Assembly (NCBI GenBank): GCA_029567325.1
Contig: JAKQLF010000237.1
Coordinates: forward strand, 1 to 43,948
Length of the DNA: 43,948 nucleotides
From: Bacteroidota bacterium
GTDB lineage: Bacteria > Bacteroidota > Bacteroidia > Chitinophagales > Saprospiraceae
Reading direction: 5' to 3'
Below, in pieces: positions 33,737-43,330 of the stretch; positions within the stretch are counted from its first letter, which is position 1, and each line of letters begins with the position of its first letter. The position numbers and the translations under genes were made by a program. A model generated the notes under the pieces. The model made no database searches. It was given only the letters and a program-made list of their open reading frames with translations, and was not told the origin of the DNA.

Positions 33737-35136
33737 CTTGATACGGATGTTGTATAACCAATAATACGATCATATCTCGATCCAAACTCACTCAAATATA
33801 CCAAGGTTGTATAATCATTTTCAGTTTCTGCCCAGCTCCCTTCAATTTTAGCAAAATCTGTGACATTTTGATTATTTACTGCGGCATACATATAGTCGTA
33901 GTAGCCTTGCTTTAATAAAGCGTTGACTTCATACATGCCTTCTGTAGCGTTATATTTCATTTTAAATTCTGGTGATATAAGCCAATTTGTAAAAGCTCCA
34001 TACACATAAACATCACTGTTGTAAACTTCTTCACTTTTGAGATAGAAATACACTTTATTATAGTCTGCCCGCAAATCTTTTTCGCTCACTTGATATTCAC
34101 CATCCAACAATTCATTTCTCGTAATGAATGTTTGTTGTATAGAGTCTTCATAATAGGAAAGATTGGATACAAAATCCCTGATTTTTGGATCGGTGTAATC
34201 CCAGTTATCTACATAATAATTGCCATTAAAATCAAAATTGAATGAATAGGTAGAGTAGGGCTTTGGCTCATCAACTTTAAGAAATACCTCATTTGGTGTA
34301 GTTTTAAAATTAATACCAGCAACATTCCTTCCACGCGCTTGAATTCTCCGCATGTCAAAGGATCGATATTCTGTTAGTGCTTTGAAGGAAATTGCCCCGA
34401 AATTGTCAAAAGTCAATACATTATTGGATATAAAAACTGGTTTTAATTCTTTTTTTGCATTGTCCCAATTTCCATTCTGAATGACGTCAACAAAAACATC
34501 TCTTTGCGGGTTTGCAACTTTATTTTGCCCCATATTGACGCTGATGTTTAGTTGATGATTATACCTCAGATTGCTTACTTCCATTGGTCTTACGATAGAT
34601 ACAAAGGGTTTGACGTTGTTTTCCACAACCATAAATCTTCTGGTAAAAACAGGCTTGGAGTCATTTCCTTTATCATAAATCAACAACAAATAATTTCCGG
34701 AAATTTTGAGTTTGGTATCTTTATTTGGAATCTGGAAAAAATAGTGAGTATAATTAACTTTTGTTGTTGCAGAAAATTCCCAATTCCGTACGATGTCATC
34801 ATTATATCCATCAATATATTCAACTTCAGTTATATTGCTTTTGTTCCAGTTTCTGTCGCAGTGAATGATTCTATAATAGTAATTTTTATTTTCATCCTCA
34901 ACCAAGTCATCAAATTGAATCATCAAAATATCATTGCCATTTTTTGAAAGAATTGGTAGAGATTTTATAGAGCCATTGACAAGAGTTTGTATTGAAAAAA
35001 TATCTTTTGAATATACTTTATTTGTAAATTCAAAACCTGTTTGGGCAATTGCAAAATTGGTTACAAAAACCAATGAAATCAACACGAAATTCAAGGTTAC
35101 TTTAAAATTTGAAAATACCAGTTTCTCTTTGAACAT
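33733..35136 (-). CDS. T9SS plug protein (DUF5103)
   Basis: About 467 residues. Signal peptide MFKEKLVFSNFKVTLNFVLISL...FAIAQ; the ATG at 35136 is chosen for this, and an upstream ORF extension to 35256 is ignored. The mature sequence has the DUF5103 pattern: IQTLVNGSIKSLPIL, YYYRIIHCDRNW, YTHYFFQIPN, YLLLIYD and later DVYVYGAFTNW. The family 'plug' is reported to close the large SprA/Sov translocon of the type IX secretion system on the periplasmic side. Here it is coupled to an M23 peptidase gene downstream, and AsmA-like lies 86 bases upstream. Confidence 0.88.
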   Translation of the reverse strand: MFKEKLVFSNFKVTLNFVLISLVFVTNFAIAQTGFEFTNKVYSKDIFSIQTLVNGSIKSLPILSKNGNDILMIQFDDLVEDENKNYYYRIIHCDRNWNKSNITEVEYIDGYNDDIVRNWEFSATTKVNYTHYFFQIPNKDTKLKISGNYLLLIYDKGNDSKPVFTRRFMVVENNVKPFVSIVRPMEVSNLRYNHQLNISVNMGQNKVANPQRDVFVDVIQNGNWDNAKKELKPVFISNNVLTFDNFGAISFKALTEYRSFDMRRIQARGRNVAGINFKTTPNEVFLKVDEPKPYSTYSFNFDFNGNYYVDNWDYTDPKIRDFVSNLSYYEDSIQQTFITRNELLDGEYQVSEKDLRADYNKVYFYLKSEEVYNSDVYVYGAFTNWLISPEFKMKYNATEGMYEVNALLKQGYYDYMYAAVNNQNVTDFAKIEGSWAETENDYTTLVYLSEFGSRYDRIIGYTTSVSR

Positions 35137-35221
35137 ATCGTGTTTATTTTTTAAGATATTCATCATTTTTAATATCGGCAAAAAAAGTGTAATTATTGCA
35201 TAAAACCAAGCAAATACACTT

Positions 35222-38200
35222 TTATGGTTTTTTCTTTTTAAAGGGATTGAAATCATCTAATTTTTTCTTGATGTCATCAACCTCTGTACCTGTTTTTTCT
35301 TTAAGAATTTGCTCAGCACGTTTTTTTAATGAATCTGTAACTCCAGGACCGAGTGTTGAGTCAAGTTTAGTCTCTACTTCTTTGGTGATTATCTCTTTAG
35401 CCTTATCAGCAATTTCATCACCTTTTGCATTGACCTCATCTTTGATCTTATCCTTTGCCTTTTCTATTTCCTGCTCGGCTCGGGTCATCAACGTATCCTT
35501 GAGTTGTTCTTTTTTTTCATTCGCAACATTTTTTACAGAATCGACCAAATTGTTGATTTCATTTTGTACTTCATCCTTAATTTCATCCTGGATAGATTTT
35601 CCAGAACTGCCAACTGGAGTGATCTTAATACTAGGATTTTTCAAAAAACCACCAATGTCTACTCTGAAATCTATAAATGCACCCTGATTGAGATTTAACC
35701 CTCTTTTTCCAGCTTCAGACTCAACCCAAGACCATCCTTTATCTGCAGCTGCGGTAACTTTGTTTTTCTGTAACAGTGCACGAGGCACCTTGAGCACCAT
35801 TACATATTCCATTTGCCCTTGGATCTGATGTTTGCCAGATATTTTAATTCCGATATCCTTAACCTCAAACAATTTTTCCTTCAATTCAACGTATCCTTGC
35901 TTGATTTCAAACCAATTTTTTGTATTATCGAGGTTGATATTTTTGAGATTATCCAATCCTAGTTTATCTGAAAGCACATCTAGGATTTTCAATTCAGACA
36001 TCACACTGCTGATGGTTTCTATAAAACCAGAAGCATTCAAACTGCTGAAATGAGGTGTCATATCGGTACCTAATTTACCATCCATTACCAGTGTAGTATT
36101 GAAAACACCATTTACAAACTTTGAAACAGGTGCCAGGGCTTGCATGGTCACAAATTTCTGATATGCTTCCTGCATTTTGAGATTTGCAAGGTCCAATTTT
36201 ATGCTGTATTCTGGCTCAGCAGAGTTTGTTCTATAGAATCCATCGAATGAAACCTTACCGCCCAACAAGTCTGTCTTTACATCACTCATGGTGATTTCGT
36301 GGTTGACGATATTCATATCTCCCGACATGTTTGTAAACTCTAGATTTGTATATTTTACTTTATCAAACTTTGCATTTACTAATACATTGATATTGTCTGG
36401 AACCAGAATAGTTCCTGTAGTTTGGGCATCCTTTCCATCTACGGCCATATATTTGTTAGCATCAAAATTCTTAGAAACTAAATTTAATTTGCCTTCTAGT
36501 ATGCCATTGTTGAATAAATAATCATAAACATTGGCAATTGAACCATTGAGATTGATATCATTCCCATCATGAATAACTCCGAAATTAGTGATGGTTGCAT
36601 GGTTAAATCCTACCTTACTTTCCGTTCGTAAATTTTGAAGAATCAAATCTCCAAAAATAACTTTATTGAGGTCTATATTGAGAGCTATATTACTAGCTTT
36701 AAGATTGTCAAGATTTGTAATGCCTGCAGTCTTTGTTTCTGTTGTCTTATTATTTGTTGGAGCTGTTTGCCATTCGTTGAGATCGAGTAAATCACCAGAT
36801 AAAGATAGCGAACCTTGTACAGATGATTTTTGTGAAAAAACAGCCAATGGGTTGTCAATATTTCCAGAAAAAGATAGTGCTGATTTTCCGGGATTTAGAC
36901 CTGTAGTAGCAATAGCCAACTTTGAAGGGCTCGCAATAGCAGTCCCATTTTCCAAAGAGATGGCTGGTGATCCCACAGTTTTATAAACAATATTCCTTGC
37001 ATTGAAATCACCTGCGAATCCGATTGCTTCGTAATTCTGCGCCTCAATGTCAGACATTTTACCCTTAAACTGTAAGTTTGATTTTATGCTTCCACTGAGT
37101 TTTTCCACGCCTTCAAGGGGTAAAGCAGCCTTCCAATTAGCTAAGTTGATGTCTCCAATCAATGCCCCTTCAACACCGCCATTGCCGAGCGCATTACTGA
37201 CCATCAATTTTCCAGACAATTGCTCATTATTCAATGCTAATCCAAATTTCGGGATATTGACCAATAAGTCAGACAAATCAGATTTTGTTGATTTGATTTT
37301 GATATCCGCATTGATGTTACTGATAGGATAAGGAAGTCCTGTATACTGGAAAGAGCCATTGACAATTCCCAATTGTACATCAAATGCTGGATAAGTCGGA
37401 GTTTCTCCATTGTACACACCATCTACTTTTGCCGTCAAATTGGCTTTACCAGTTGCTTTCATGCCTTTTTGAAATTTGATGACAGGCAATACACTCACTA
37501 CATCTTGAAACTGTTCGTTGGGCGTCTTTAAATCAAATAGCATTTTCATACCCTCAGGTACAAATTGTACAAATCCTTCACCTGTTGCATCCAGTTCGTT
37601 GAGCCTTATTTTATTATCCTTAAGGGTGTATTTTTCTGCTGGTAAATTTACATTGATTTTGGCTTGCAATTCTCCTTCTACCTGGTCCAAATAATCGATA
37701 CCTGCGTATGTCATCGTGAGGGTGTCAAATTTTGTGTAAGTATCCAGATCAAAAATGTCTGTACTCAGGTTACCAGAGCCGCTGTGATTGACTTTCCTCA
37801 TATCAAGTATGAAGTCAAGTGCCTTATCTTCATAAATCAAAGTGCCATTTTCTATTTCATAACCATTTAATTTAAGCTCGTATGTACTAGAGTCGCTGGG
37901 GTTTGGTTTTGTAATCAGATAATTGGCGTTGCCATCACTCAAGGTAAGTAGGTTTATAACTGCATTTTTTGCCTTCAAAAAATGGATAGAAGGCTTCACA
38001 TTTTTATTAAACAATGGTGAAATATTTGTCTCAATTGTTACCTCACTTGCATTTATAAGTGGCAATTCAAAAAAAGTATCAATTCCCTCGATGTGTAAAT
38101 CGTAAATAGTAATAGTCGCATCTGGAAATGATCTCAAAAGTGACAGGTCGACGTCTGTAAAATCAACTGTGGCATTGAGGTTGTCATTGAGTGTTGATTT

Positions 38201-38308
38201 GACAATCGCTAATATTTTATCTTTGAAGACAAATGGAGCAATGGCCAAAGCAAGTACCAAACCCACTATCAATAACCCTAAATATTTAAGAATTTTTTTA
38301 ATCATCAT
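35222..38308 (-). CDS. AsmA-family protein, large, with C-terminal coiled coil
   Basis: 1028 residues. An N-terminal membrane helix (KILKYLGLLIVGLVLALAIAPF) is followed by AsmA-type repeats of beta-strand groove (DVDLSLLRSFPDATI, EVTIETNISPLF). The family forms bridge-like lipid transfer or assembly proteins spanning the periplasm. The last ~170 residues switch to a charged helical/coiled-coil segment (NNLVDSVKNVANEKKEQ, RAEQEIEKAKDKIKDE) ending in FNPFKKKKP. It precedes the T9SS plug gene on the same strand, so the three may be transcribed together. Confidence 0.87.
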   Translation of the reverse strand: MMIKKILKYLGLLIVGLVLALAIAPFVFKDKILAIVKSTLNDNLNATVDFTDVDLSLLRSFPDATITIYDLHIEGIDTFFELPLINASEVTIETNISPLFNKNVKPSIHFLKAKNAVINLLTLSDGNANYLITKPNPSDSSTYELKLNGYEIENGTLIYEDKALDFILDMRKVNHSGSGNLSTDIFDLDTYTKFDTLTMTYAGIDYLDQVEGELQAKINVNLPAEKYTLKDNKIRLNELDATGEGFVQFVPEGMKMLFDLKTPNEQFQDVVSVLPVIKFQKGMKATGKANLTAKVDGVYNGETPTYPAFDVQLGIVNGSFQYTGLPYPISNINADIKIKSTKSDLSDLLVNIPKFGLALNNEQLSGKLMVSNALGNGGVEGALIGDINLANWKAALPLEGVEKLSGSIKSNLQFKGKMSDIEAQNYEAIGFAGDFNARNIVYKTVGSPAISLENGTAIASPSKLAIATTGLNPGKSALSFSGNIDNPLAVFSQKSSVQGSLSLSGDLLDLNEWQTAPTNNKTTETKTAGITNLDNLKASNIALNIDLNKVIFGDLILQNLRTESKVGFNHATITNFGVIHDGNDINLNGSIANVYDYLFNNGILEGKLNLVSKNFDANKYMAVDGKDAQTTGTILVPDNINVLVNAKFDKVKYTNLEFTNMSGDMNIVNHEITMSDVKTDLLGGKVSFDGFYRTNSAEPEYSIKLDLANLKMQEAYQKFVTMQALAPVSKFVNGVFNTTLVMDGKLGTDMTPHFSSLNASGFIETISSVMSELKILDVLSDKLGLDNLKNINLDNTKNWFEIKQGYVELKEKLFEVKDIGIKISGKHQIQGQMEYVMVLKVPRALLQKNKVTAAADKGWSWVESEAGKRGLNLNQGAFIDFRVDIGGFLKNPSIKITPVGSSGKSIQDEIKDEVQNEINNLVDSVKNVANEKKEQLKDTLMTRAEQEIEKAKDKIKDEVNAKGDEIADKAKEIITKEVETKLDSTLGPGVTDSLKKRAEQILKEKTGTEVDDIKKKLDDFNPFKKKKP

Positions 38309-38822
38309 TTTATTATCTCAAAACTGAATGTAAATATACGAAACTGGATTTCGATTGATCGTACAGTTGTATTGTTTTGAATGCAACATCCTGCAGAAAT
38401 CAAAAACTGTTTGTAAAACACATATCATCATGACGATATTACCGGTTAAATTGTTTTAAAAATAGGTTAAATATTCGGGAAGGGGCAAGTTATTTGGATT
38501 GTAACTTCTTCTGTAAAATTGGTATGTTCAGGGAATATTGAGTGGAATTTTATGGGTGAGGACATGCAACTCTAATGTGTGATTATTCCAAAATTAAATG
38601 CCGCACTTTTCAATAGAAAAATGCGGCACCCAAAAATTATAAACACATCTATACCAATCGGAATTGAATTTGACCATTTTCTTATTGCAAAGTTAATCGA
38701 TATCTTCATCGTTCAATTTCGCCAGTCCATACACAGTGAAGGGATGTTTCAATTTCTCTCTTCGATCTCGATCAAATTTTCGGCACAACAATTCTGGTCA
38801 ATCCATATTCCGTTTGGTATAT
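38309..38822. other. Intergenic region between sqr and AsmA-like gene
   Basis: About 510 bases. It holds the terminator-like hairpin at 38596-38631 and, between it and sqr, a stretch that reads like a short frameshifted ORF on the minus strand (38693-38815, see findings). Bases 38309-38595 show no ORF, repeat or RNA gene. Confidence 0.4.
38590..38631 (-). terminator. Probable terminator downstream of sqr
   Basis: TGCCGCA plus CTTTT (38599-38610) pairs with AAAAATGCGGCA (38617-38628) with one mismatch. On the minus strand it is followed by TTTAATTTT. It would end a transcript that runs ~200 bases past sqr. Confidence 0.5.
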
Positions 38823-40085
38823 TTAAACCTTTTCTCCTTTCATCATTTTTGTCCAATAAAGGTGTGGTAACATATATTTTTTAAGAAGCCACAATCTCCA
38901 AGATTCTTTGGAGGAATCAAAAACAAACATTTGTTTGAGCTTTGGATCTGGAATGAAATTGTTTTTATAATCAAATTCAGCCAGTACCATTTTACCATAG
39001 CCAGTAACCAGTGGACAAGAAGAATAGCCATTGTAAATTTCTGCACCCAAACTTTGGTTTGCCCTGAGTCTCAGAATATTTTCAACAACAATTGGTGTTT
39101 GTTTTCTGATTGCTGCGCCTGTTTTGGCAGTTGGTAAACCAGCTACATCTCCCAAACCAAAAATATTTGCAAATTTCTTGTGCTGCATGGTACCATGATC
39201 GACGTCTAACCACTTAGCCTCATTGACTAAAGGTGAGTGATAAACAAAATCTGGCGTACGTTGGGGTGGCGCAATGTGCAGCATGTCAAATGGCATGGTA
39301 AATTCAGAAGCTTCATTCATTTTTTCTTGTAGTGAATTGTCTTCATTAATCACACATAGGTTTTCACCCGGCCCCACATATTTGAAGTGCACGATCTTTT
39401 TATCCACATCTATTTTGATAGGTGCATAATGAGGTTTGAATTTGATGTTGTATCTCTTGATTACCTCCATTAATGTTTTGGCGATTTCTTTCACACCAAA
39501 AATCACAGACCCAGGAGTCGCGAAAATGACATTTGTTTTTTTGTCAACGCCATTTTGTCTCCAATAATCGGCGGCAAGGTAGGCTATTTTTTGAGGGGCT
39601 CCTCCACATTTTATGGGTGTTGTAGGTTGTGTAAATATGGCATTGCCTCCTTTGAATTTCTTTAAAACCTCCCAAGTATATTCTGGATTGATATAATTGC
39701 TGCACGCGATTCCTTTTTCAATGGCTTCTGTGAGGCCTGAAATCAAACTAGTATCCATCACCAAACCAGGAGCTACAACTAGGAAGTCGTACGATAATTC
39801 TCCATTCTTTTTGGTAGAAATTTGATTATTTTCAGGAGCGAATCCAGTGACAAAATCTTTGATCCAAGTTGCCTTTGGAGGCATTACAGATGACATGGGT
39901 CTGGCTGTTTTCTTCATGTCATAAGCTCCAGCACCAACCAAGGTCCAGGCAGGTTGATAATAATGGGTTTCGGCAGGTTCGATGATGGCAATATCCAGTT
40001 TTGGATCTTGCTTGAAAAGTTGGGTGGCGGTCATGATACCAGCAGTTCCTCCTCCTATGACAATAATATTGTGATGTTTTTGCAT
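38823..40085 (-). CDS. sqr: Sulfide:quinone oxidoreductase, type II-like
   Basis: 420-residue FAD enzyme that oxidises sulfide to sulfane sulfur and reduces quinone at the membrane. FAD motif GGGTAG at 11-16. The three active-site cysteines are all present: Cys128 (IACSNY), Cys160 (IKCGGAPQK) and Cys357 (SSCPLVTGYGK). The PIKCGGAPQKIAYLAADYW and CPLVTGYGKMVLAEFDYK segments match the mitochondrial/type II subgroup. The C terminus has hydrophobic and aromatic residues for membrane contact. It probably protects against sulfide; a rhodanese and a TSUP exporter occur elsewhere. Confidence 0.93.
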   Translation of the reverse strand: MQKHHNIIVIGGGTAGIMTATQLFKQDPKLDIAIIEPAETHYYQPAWTLVGAGAYDMKKTARPMSSVMPPKATWIKDFVTGFAPENNQISTKKNGELSYDFLVVAPGLVMDTSLISGLTEAIEKGIACSNYINPEYTWEVLKKFKGGNAIFTQPTTPIKCGGAPQKIAYLAADYWRQNGVDKKTNVIFATPGSVIFGVKEIAKTLMEVIKRYNIKFKPHYAPIKIDVDKKIVHFKYVGPGENLCVINEDNSLQEKMNEASEFTMPFDMLHIAPPQRTPDFVYHSPLVNEAKWLDVDHGTMQHKKFANIFGLGDVAGLPTAKTGAAIRKQTPIVVENILRLRANQSLGAEIYNGYSSCPLVTGYGKMVLAEFDYKNNFIPDPKLKQMFVFDSSKESWRLWLLKKYMLPHLYWTKMMKGEKV

Positions 40086-40136
40086 GTGGTAGATTTAAAT
40101 TTCGAGGTAAATCTATCGAAGTCATCTATTAATGAA

Positions 40137-40166
40137 TGTGACTGATGTTACACAGAATATTGTGTG
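40137..40166. promoter_or_regulatory. Overlapping dyads upstream of sqr
   Basis: TGTGACTGATGTTACA (40137-40152) differs at one position from the Crp-type palindrome TGTGAnnnnnnTCACA. It overlaps CACAGAATATTGTGTG (40151-40166), a second dyad. They lie 52-81 bases before the sqr ATG. A Crp/Fnr-family operator is inferred from the pattern only. Confidence 0.35.
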
Positions 40167-40293
40167 GATAATAATTTCTAATTAAGATTTATTAGAAAAT
40201 GTAGCTTATCTTAATTAAATCACAAATTTTATATTAGTAAGTAGAAGTGTATAACCAAATACACAAATTCGCAAAAAAAACTAATTTTGCGGC

Positions 40294-41772
40294 ATGAAAA
40301 GAAATCTCCAGCTCTACAATAGTCTCAAAAGAGAAAAAGAAACTTTTGTTCCATTACACGAAACCCATGTGGGTATGTATGTATGCGGACCTACTGTCTA
40401 TAGTGACGTGCATTTGGGTAATTGCCGCACATTTATGAGTTTTGACATCATTTACAGATACCTCATGTATTGTGGTTATAAAGTCAGGTATGTTAGAAAC
40501 ATTACAGACGTGGGACACTTGTTGGATGATGGAGAAGATAGAATCCTTAAGGGTGCTAGATTACAGCAATTGGAACCAATGGAGGTAGTGCAAAAATATA
40601 CCAATGGTTTTCACGATATGATGAGGTTATTCAACACCCTTGAGCCAAGCATTGAACCAAGAGCCACAGGTCATATTGTTGAGCAAATTGAGTTGGTACA
40701 ACAAATCATTGATAATGGTTATGGTTATGAAATCAATGGTTCAGTTTATTTCGATACTCCAAAATTTGCTGCACAAACTGGTGAATATGGTAAATTGAGC
40801 GGAAGAGTCATTGAAGAACTGGTTTCAGAATCAAGAGACAATTTGAAAAATCAGGATGAGAAAAGACATCCTTCTGATTTTGCTATTTGGATGAAAGCGG
40901 CTCCAGAGCACATCATGAAGTGGAATAGCCCTTGGTCTGTCGGATTTCCTGGCTGGCACTTGGAGTGTAGTGCAATGAGTACAAAATATTTAGGAAGTCA
41001 ATTTGATATTCATGGCGGTGGCAATGACCTTAAATTTCCGCATCATGAAAATGAGATTGCACAAAATGTGAGTAGTTGTGGTTGCCAACCAGCTAGATTT
41101 TGGTTGCATACCAATATGCTCTTACTCAACGGTAAAAAAATGTCCAAAAGTGACGGCAATTCTATATCGCCAGTTGAATTAATTACCGGAGATAGTGAAC
41201 ACATCAGTAAGGCTTATTCTCCGATGGTTGTCAAATTTTTTATGTTACAAGCTCACTATAGTGCGCCCTTAGATTTGTCTGATGAAGGTTTACTTGCAGC
41301 AGAAAAAGGATTCAAGAGGTTGATGGAAGCTATAAAATCCCTCAACAAACTTACCTCTACGGCAACAACTGGCAATTTGGACAATGAACTCAAAGCTATC
41401 GCAGACGGTGCGCTTACAGAAATGGATGATGATTTTTCTACACCTAAGGCATTGGCTAAGTTATTTGAATTGGTTCCAAAAATCAATTCTTTGGCTGACG
41501 GCAAGATTTCGATAAATGAGGTTTCATCCGAAGCCATAATGTATATTCAAAAAATAGTCAATGATCTAGTTTTTAATGTTTTTGGTTTGAAAGACGAACA
41601 AGATGGACAAAACTCTGCGGTAGACGGATTGATGGAGTTGATTTTAAATATCAGACAGAAAGCTAGAGAGAACAAAGATTGGGGAACATCTGATCAGATA
41701 CGAGACGGTTTGAAGGCAGCGGGAATTGTAGTCAAAGATAGTAAAGAAGGTTCTGCCTGGGTTTACGAATAA
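40294..41772 (+). CDS. cysS: Cysteinyl-tRNA synthetase
   Basis: 492-residue class I synthetase. The zinc-site start YVCGPTVY has Cys31, HIGH-type signature HLGN at 40-43, WHLECSAMS and FPHHENE supply other zinc ligands, and KMSKS is at 282-286 (GKKMSKSDGN). The C-terminal DALR-type helical region ends SAWVYE. Length and all motifs are complete. M28 lipoprotein gene begins 42 bases later. Confidence 0.97.
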   Translation: MKRNLQLYNSLKREKETFVPLHETHVGMYVCGPTVYSDVHLGNCRTFMSFDIIYRYLMYCGYKVRYVRNITDVGHLLDDGEDRILKGARLQQLEPMEVVQKYTNGFHDMMRLFNTLEPSIEPRATGHIVEQIELVQQIIDNGYGYEINGSVYFDTPKFAAQTGEYGKLSGRVIEELVSESRDNLKNQDEKRHPSDFAIWMKAAPEHIMKWNSPWSVGFPGWHLECSAMSTKYLGSQFDIHGGGNDLKFPHHENEIAQNVSSCGCQPARFWLHTNMLLLNGKKMSKSDGNSISPVELITGDSEHISKAYSPMVVKFFMLQAHYSAPLDLSDEGLLAAEKGFKRLMEAIKSLNKLTSTATTGNLDNELKAIADGALTEMDDDFSTPKALAKLFELVPKINSLADGKISINEVSSEAIMYIQKIVNDLVFNVFGLKDEQDGQNSAVDGLMELILNIRQKARENKDWGTSDQIRDGLKAAGIVVKDSKEGSAWVYE

Positions 41773-41814
41773 ATAAGGGATAATTTGCGTTACTTTATTA
41801 ATATCAATTGCATC

Positions 41815-42807
41815 ATGTCAAGACACCAGCTTATATACCTTTTGGGCTTATTTATTGTGATAACCCTTTCTTGTAAAAACGAACCAAAGGTTTCAACTCC
41901 GACGCCTTCAACTATTGCAAAACCATTGGTTATTCCAGAGTTTTCTAGAGACTCAGCCTATGCTTTTATTGCTCAACAAGTAGCTTTTGGAAGTAGAGTT
42001 CCTGGAACGAAAACACATGTGCAAACAAAGGATTGGTTGGTATCAAAGCTTAAGGAATATGGTGCTCAAGTAACCGAACAAGAATTTGAAGCAGATTTCC
42101 TAACGGTAAAAAAAGCTAAAGCATTCAATATTATTGCAACTTATAATTCAAATGCCAAAAAACGTATTTCACTTTCTGCTCATTGGGACTCTAGAATGAT
42201 TGCAGAGAAGGATGCTGATGAAGGTATGAAAAATAAACCGATTGATGGTGCAGACGATGGTGGAAGTGGAGTTGGTGTTTTACTTGAAATAGCGAGGCTA
42301 ATTCAAAAAACTCCACCTAGTATAGGAATTGACATTATTTTGTTTGATGCGGAAGATCAAGGGTCAGAATCTTCCTCCAAGTGGTGCTTGGGTTCTATTT
42401 ATTGGTCAAAAAATCCCCATGTCCAGAATTATAAAGCATTTTATGGTATTCACTTGGATATGGTGGGTGCCAAAAATGCCGTTTTCGGGTATGAAGGTTA
42501 CTCAAAGGCTAACGCAAGTATCCCAATGGAAAAAGTTTGGAATCTAGCTGAGACAATGGGTTATGGGAATTATTTCCAAAAATTAAATAAAGCTCCCATT
42601 GAGGACGATCACTTCCATATGATGGCTAATCGTTCTTACCCGGTTTTTGACATCATCAATTTGTCAGGTGATAGTGAAAAGATATTTGGCGCACACCACC
42701 ATACACATGGTGATAATATGGACATCATTGACAAACAGACCTTACATGCTGTTGGTAAGGTAGTTACAGCTGCTATTTACAAAGAAGATCATGGAAGTTT
42801 CCAATAG
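41815..42807 (+). CDS. M28-family lipoprotein, glutaminyl-peptide cyclotransferase-like
   Basis: About 330 residues. Lipoprotein signal ends LFIVITLSC (Cys20). Catalytic core of M28: SAHWDSR (zinc His), DGADDGGSG (zinc Asp), LFDAEDQG (Glu base and ligand), LDMVGA and EDDHFHM with the zinc His. The DDH element and single-zinc layout resemble glutaminyl cyclases, which turn N-terminal Gln into pyroglutamate. An aminopeptidase role cannot be excluded. ATG at 41815 is chosen over TTG at 41785. Many T9SS-exported proteins have N-terminal pyroglutamate, a possible link (inference). Confidence 0.87.
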   Translation: MSRHQLIYLLGLFIVITLSCKNEPKVSTPTPSTIAKPLVIPEFSRDSAYAFIAQQVAFGSRVPGTKTHVQTKDWLVSKLKEYGAQVTEQEFEADFLTVKKAKAFNIIATYNSNAKKRISLSAHWDSRMIAEKDADEGMKNKPIDGADDGGSGVGVLLEIARLIQKTPPSIGIDIILFDAEDQGSESSSKWCLGSIYWSKNPHVQNYKAFYGIHLDMVGAKNAVFGYEGYSKANASIPMEKVWNLAETMGYGNYFQKLNKAPIEDDHFHMMANRSYPVFDIINLSGDSEKIFGAHHHTHGDNMDIIDKQTLHAVGKVVTAAIYKEDHGSFQ

Positions 42808-43330
42808 GTAAATTTTGTATTTCAAAAAAAAATTGAAAAAAATTCCAGACCTCAAAATGCTAACGTCTTAAGGTATATTCTGTACCTCGTATTTAAAATT
42901 GACAAGCTTTTTTTATAGTAAAAATTTCGGCGTATTCAACCAAATGTTGAAAGTGCCTTGGCGTATTTCATATCCAGAATTAGATGATTGATTCAAGGTT
43001 TTTTTAAAAAATAATCAACTTTTTTCTATAAAAATTAGCCTAGAAAGCCCCCCTTCAAAAAGACTTAAAAATGGGTATAAAAAACATATTATATTATTAT
43101 ATATCAATGTATTATATGTTACATAATTTCATAATATAAAATAACCTTTAATTTGTATACTACTGGTAATGAGAGCTATACGCAAGGTGATTTTATCAAA
43201 TTTATTGTTGATTAGTATACAAGATATTATTTATTAGCTATATTTGCCCTGTGTTTTAACTAGAACTGACCTACATTCTGATTAATAGTCCTGAGGATAA
43301 ACTTTATTACTCAATATTAATATTTTACTC
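42808..43330. other. Long AT-rich intergenic region
   Basis: About 520 bases without a gene. GGCGTATT occurs twice (about 42928 and 42960). Bases 43080-43165 are almost pure AT with many short palindromes (ATATAT, TATTATATA). A -7 motif TATATTTG sits at 43239-43246. No RNA gene, ORF or terminator with good score was seen. Confidence 0.4.
43239..43246 (+). promoter_or_regulatory. -7 promoter element of the final surface protein gene
   Basis: TATATTTG matches TAnnTTTG, 84 bases before the ATG at 43331. The nearest TTG is 28 bases away, more than the usual spacing, so confidence is limited. Confidence 0.4.

Noticed and set aside
38579-38884. 101-codon plus-strand ORF over the sqr 3' end
   Set aside because: Overlaps the hairpin at 38599-38628 and the antisense of sqr; no recognisable features.
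40282-40289. TAATTTTG matching the -7 consensus 4 bases before the cysS ATG
   Set aside because: It would make the transcript leaderless or nearly so and there is no TTG at the right distance; likely chance in AT-rich DNA.
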